Positions 6,609 to 7,970 of a stretch of 7,970 bases of DNA are shown one piece after another. The stretch is from Candidatus Nanosynbacter colneyensis (GTDB lineage Bacteria; Patescibacteriota; Saccharimonadia; Saccharimonadales; Saccharimonadaceae): assembly GCA_024330325.1 (NCBI GenBank), contig JANDWE010000016.1, forward strand, positions 1 to 7,970, in the 5' to 3' direction. The notes beneath the pieces are model-generated. The model did no database searches. It saw only the letters and a list, made by a program, of their open reading frames with translations, and was not told the DNA's origin. The position numbers and the translations under genes are program-made. Positions within the stretch are counted from its first letter, which is position 1, and each line of letters starts with the position of its first letter.

Positions 6609-7730
6609 TTATTCCGCCACCTCCTCAACTACGCTCATCAAGCTATCCTCAATATTCTTTCGAGGTTTTGGTTCTGCCTTAACAGGAGCTTTTGCTTCGA
6701 TGTCTAATTCATAGCCAGTCAATCGGCTTGCCAAGCGAACATTCTGTCCAGCGCGACCAATTGCTATTGATTGCTGATCTTCGCTAACATAAACCGTCGC
6801 ACGCTTCTCATCTTCATTGACAGTCACACTCAAAACCTCTGCCGGGCTCATTGCATTAGCAATAAATCCAGCCGCGTCTTCCTCGTATGGAATAATGTCA
6901 ATTTTTTCCTGCTCGCCAATTTCATTCATCACAGCCTGAACGCGGGCGCCGTGACCGCCAACAAACGTACCAACTGGATCAACGCCAGGTAACGCTGAAG
7001 AAACCGCCAATTTAGTTCGGCGACCAGCTTCGCGAGCAATTGCCTTAATCTCAACTGCACCAGTTTCCATCTCTGGGACTTCTTGATTGAACAAGAATCG
7101 CACAAACTCTTCGTTGCCTCGGCTAAGGATCAATTGCGGACCGCGGCCTTCGCGCTCAATGTCCTTAATGTAAACCTTAATTCGACGGCCAACACCATAA
7201 TATTCGCCAGGAATTTGCTCGCTCTGAGGCATAATTCCGACAGCCTTGCCCAGCTCAATTCGCACAACGCGTGGCTCAACTCGCTGAACCGTACCAATAA
7301 CAACCGTACCGATTTTATCCTCAAATTCCGCCAAAACAACTTCACGCTCAGCTTCGCGCAATCGCTGCAGGATCACTTGCTTAGCAGTCTGAGCGGCAAC
7401 TCGACCAAAAGTCGTCACGTTATGAGTTTCCATCACAACTTCACCGCCAAGTTCAGCCGCAGGATCTATCTCCTTAGCTTCCTCTAGGTCAATTTGATTG
7501 GCATCATTCTCAACTTCTTCAACAACAGTTTTAACAACCGACACGACAGCCGTACCATTATTGATATTCAAGCTTGCGCGGACCAACTGATCTCGCGTAC
7601 CATTATCACGACGCCAAGCCGCCGCAATCGCCTGCTCAATCACGCTCAAAACTGTTTCTTCTGGCAAGTTTTTTTCCTCAGCAATCGTACGCACTGCCAA
7701 CGTCAACTGCTTAATGTTCAAATCTTCCAT
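6609..7730 (-). CDS. nusA: Transcription termination/antitermination factor NusA
   Basis: A complete 373-aa NusA, the RNA-polymerase-associated factor that modulates pausing, intrinsic termination and antitermination. Parts in order: the N-terminal RNAP-binding domain (about 1-128, with LPEETVLSVIEQAIAAAWRR and TAKQVILQRLREAE); an S1 domain (about 136-204); KH1 (about 230-280) with its GxxG loop as GGHG (258-261) in DPVGTFVGGHGARVQAV; and KH2 (about 300-346) with GRAGQNVRLASRLTGYELDI. It lacks the C-terminal acidic repeats of E. coli NusA, like the short Firmicutes form, and ends in a short acidic tail. The ATG at 7730 has an AAGGAG site at good spacing. It is the first gene of the operon, 40 bp ahead of clpC; rimP and infB, its usual neighbours elsewhere, are absent from this window. 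Confidence 0.97.
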   Translation of the reverse strand: MEDLNIKQLTLAVRTIAEEKNLPEETVLSVIEQAIAAAWRRDNGTRDQLVRASLNINNGTAVVSVVKTVVEEVENDANQIDLEEAKEIDPAAELGGEVVMETHNVTTFGRVAAQTAKQVILQRLREAEREVVLAEFEDKIGTVVIGTVQRVEPRVVRIELGKAVGIMPQSEQIPGEYYGVGRRIKVYIKDIEREGRGPQLILSRGNEEFVRFLFNQEVPEMETGAVEIKAIAREAGRRTKLAVSSALPGVDPVGTFVGGHGARVQAVMNEIGEQEKIDIIPYEEDAAGFIANAMSPAEVLSVTVNEDEKRATVYVSEDQQSIAIGRAGQNVRLASRLTGYELDIEAKAPVKAEPKPRKNIEDSLMSVVEEVAE

Positions 7731-7736
7731 TACATT

Positions 7737-7742
7737 CTCCTT
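7737..7742 (-). promoter_or_regulatory. Ribosome binding site of nusA
   Basis: AAGGAG is 6 nt before the nusA ATG (7730-7728). A second ATG at 7735-7733 lies too close to the site and is followed at once by TAA, so it is not the gene start. Confidence 0.8.
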
Positions 7743-7784
7743 CTTATTAATTATATCTTTTTCCGTCTCAAACTTCCATAAACG

Positions 7785-7808
7785 AAAAACTCCGACCTGC
7801 TGGCCGGA
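7785..7808 (-). terminator. Terminator-like hairpin in the nusA leader (possible attenuator)
   Basis: On the minus-strand RNA, UCCGGCC (7808-7802) pairs with GGUCGGA (7797-7791) as a 7-bp stem with one G-U and an AGCA loop. One G and then UUUUU (7789-7785) follow. In the plus-strand RNA the G-U becomes an A-C mismatch, so the structure favours the nusA transcript. It lies about 10-30 nt after the predicted transcription start and about 55 nt before the nusA start codon. A role in attenuation, perhaps NusA autoregulation, is inference. Confidence 0.5.
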
Positions 7809-7821
7809 TGAGTACTCTTTT

Positions 7822-7850
7822 ATTGTAGCGGAAAGATTTTATTCTGTCAA
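7822..7850 (-). promoter_or_regulatory. Sigma70-type promoter of the nusA-clpC-radA operon
   Basis: TTGACA (7850-7845) and TACAAT (7827-7822) are separated by 17 bp, a perfect -35 and a five-of-six -10. The predicted start of transcription is near 7815, giving a leader of about 85 nt. It is the only strong promoter seen upstream of the minus-strand operon. Confidence 0.85.
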
Positions 7851-7920
7851 TCCAATTCTTTTCGCCAAAGAGATAAACACTTATTATCAGCCGGCGATAT
7901 TTGGTCAAATCCAATTCTTT
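7846..7920. repeat. Imperfect direct repeat at the nusA -35 box and 58 bp upstream
   Basis: On the plus strand GTCAATCCAATTCTTT (7846-7861) recurs as GTCAAATCCAATTCTTT (7904-7920), differing by one inserted base. The first copy includes most of the nusA -35 box. The second copy carries a TTGACC in the same place on the minus strand, with an AT-rich TAATAA 16 bp on. This could be a duplicated promoter or paired operator sites. Confidence 0.5.
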
Positions 7921-7930
7921 GGTAAAATCC
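7900..7930 (+). repeat. Tandem 13-bp direct repeat in the divergent promoter region
   Basis: TTTGGTCAAATCC (7900-7912) and TTTGGTAAAATCC (7918-7930) match at 12 of 13 bases with an 18-bp period. They cover the -35 and -10 positions of the possible divergent promoter, so an operator pair is possible. Confidence 0.4.
7901..7928 (+). promoter_or_regulatory. Possible promoter of a divergent gene at the right edge
   Basis: TTGGTC (7901-7906), 16 bp, then TAAAAT (7923-7928). The -10 is good and the -35 poor. It would start transcription near 7935, about 20 nt before a possible TTG start codon. Support is modest. Confidence 0.3.
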
Positions 7931-7955
7931 TTCAGCGGATTTCAAGGAATACAAT

Positions 7956-7970
7956 TTGACAGCACGCGCG
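7956..7970 (+). CDS. Possible start of a divergent gene (3' partial)
   Basis: TTG at 7956-7958 is preceded, 6 nt away, by AAGGAA (7944-7949) and opens a frame reading M-T-A-R-A to the window edge. An upstream -10-like TAAAAT fits. Only five codons are visible and the start is non-ATG, so this is a tentative call; the product cannot be named. Confidence 0.25.

Noticed and set aside
4112..6628. Longer clpC reading frame starting at 6628
   Set aside because: The extra 20 residues are basic and unlike ClpC, overlap nusA by 20 bp, and lack a ribosome binding site; the ATG at 6568 has a strong one.
6228..6707. 159-aa plus-strand frame antisense to the clpC start and nusA end
   Set aside because: It lies opposite two secure genes, has low-complexity composition and no recognisable domain or ribosome binding site.
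7083..7487. 134-aa plus-strand frame antisense to nusA
   Set aside because: It is a shadow of the nusA S1/KH coding sequence with no independent support.
7750..7755. TATAAT on the minus strand just before nusA
   Set aside because: No -35 box at proper spacing, and a start from it would leave almost no leader and cut into the ribosome binding site.
7810..7817. GAGTACTC palindrome near the transcription start, considered as a CIRCE half-site
   Set aside because: It does not match the CIRCE pattern TTAGCACTC-N9-GAGTGCTAA, and no second half is present.
7714..7959. 81-aa plus-strand frame through the nusA promoter region
   Set aside because: It crosses the strong nusA promoter, the leader hairpin and the repeats, and has no ribosome binding site or recognisable domain.

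Overview
The window reads as bacterial chromosome from a Patescibacteria (CPR) organism, most likely a Saccharibacterium (TM7). Grounds: the protein styles (a peptidoglycan transpeptidase with an Ig-like tail, a ClpC/RadA/YacL-type block, an unfamiliar membrane-anchored HExxH protein), very tight gene packing, and strong AGGAGG-type ribosome binding sites. All genes read through with the standard code. I see no in-frame UGA, so this does not look like a UGA-recoding CPR lineage such as Gracilibacteria or Absconditabacteria. The lineage call is inference from gene content, not from a marker RNA.

Layout. Bases 1-975 (+) are the 3' part of a penicillin-binding protein (transpeptidase) gene whose start lies left of the window. 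It converges, with only 5 bp between stop codons, on a minus-strand operon. In transcription order the operon is nusA (7730-6609), clpC (6568-4112), a membrane-anchored putative zinc metallopeptidase (4128-3148), radA (3148-1799) and a YacL-like PIN-TRAM protein (1787-981). Spacings are +40, -17, -1 and +11 bp, so one transcript with translational coupling is likely. A near-perfect sigma70-type promoter (TTGACA-N17-TACAAT, 7850-7822) drives it, followed by a leader of about 85 nt that holds a terminator-like hairpin. At the right edge a divergent plus-strand gene may begin with a TTG codon at 7956.

How the genes work together. NusA tunes elongation and termination. ClpC is an AAA+ unfoldase with a ClpP-docking loop. 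RadA is a recombination branch-migration ATPase. The PIN-TRAM protein is a probable membrane-tethered nuclease or RNA-binding protein. The metallopeptidase is predicted to face outside the membrane. The clpC-radA-yacL order echoes the Firmicutes ctsR-mcsA-mcsB-clpC-radA-disA-yacL stress operon, without ctsR, mcsAB and disA, and with nusA and the metallopeptidase gene added. The operon therefore looks like a compact housekeeping and stress-response unit.

No mobile element, CRISPR array, tRNA or rRNA was seen. The most interesting points are the uncharacterised HExxH protein coupled to both clpC and radA, the nusA leader hairpin, and an intrinsic terminator for the PBP gene encoded inside the 3' end of the convergent PIN-TRAM gene.
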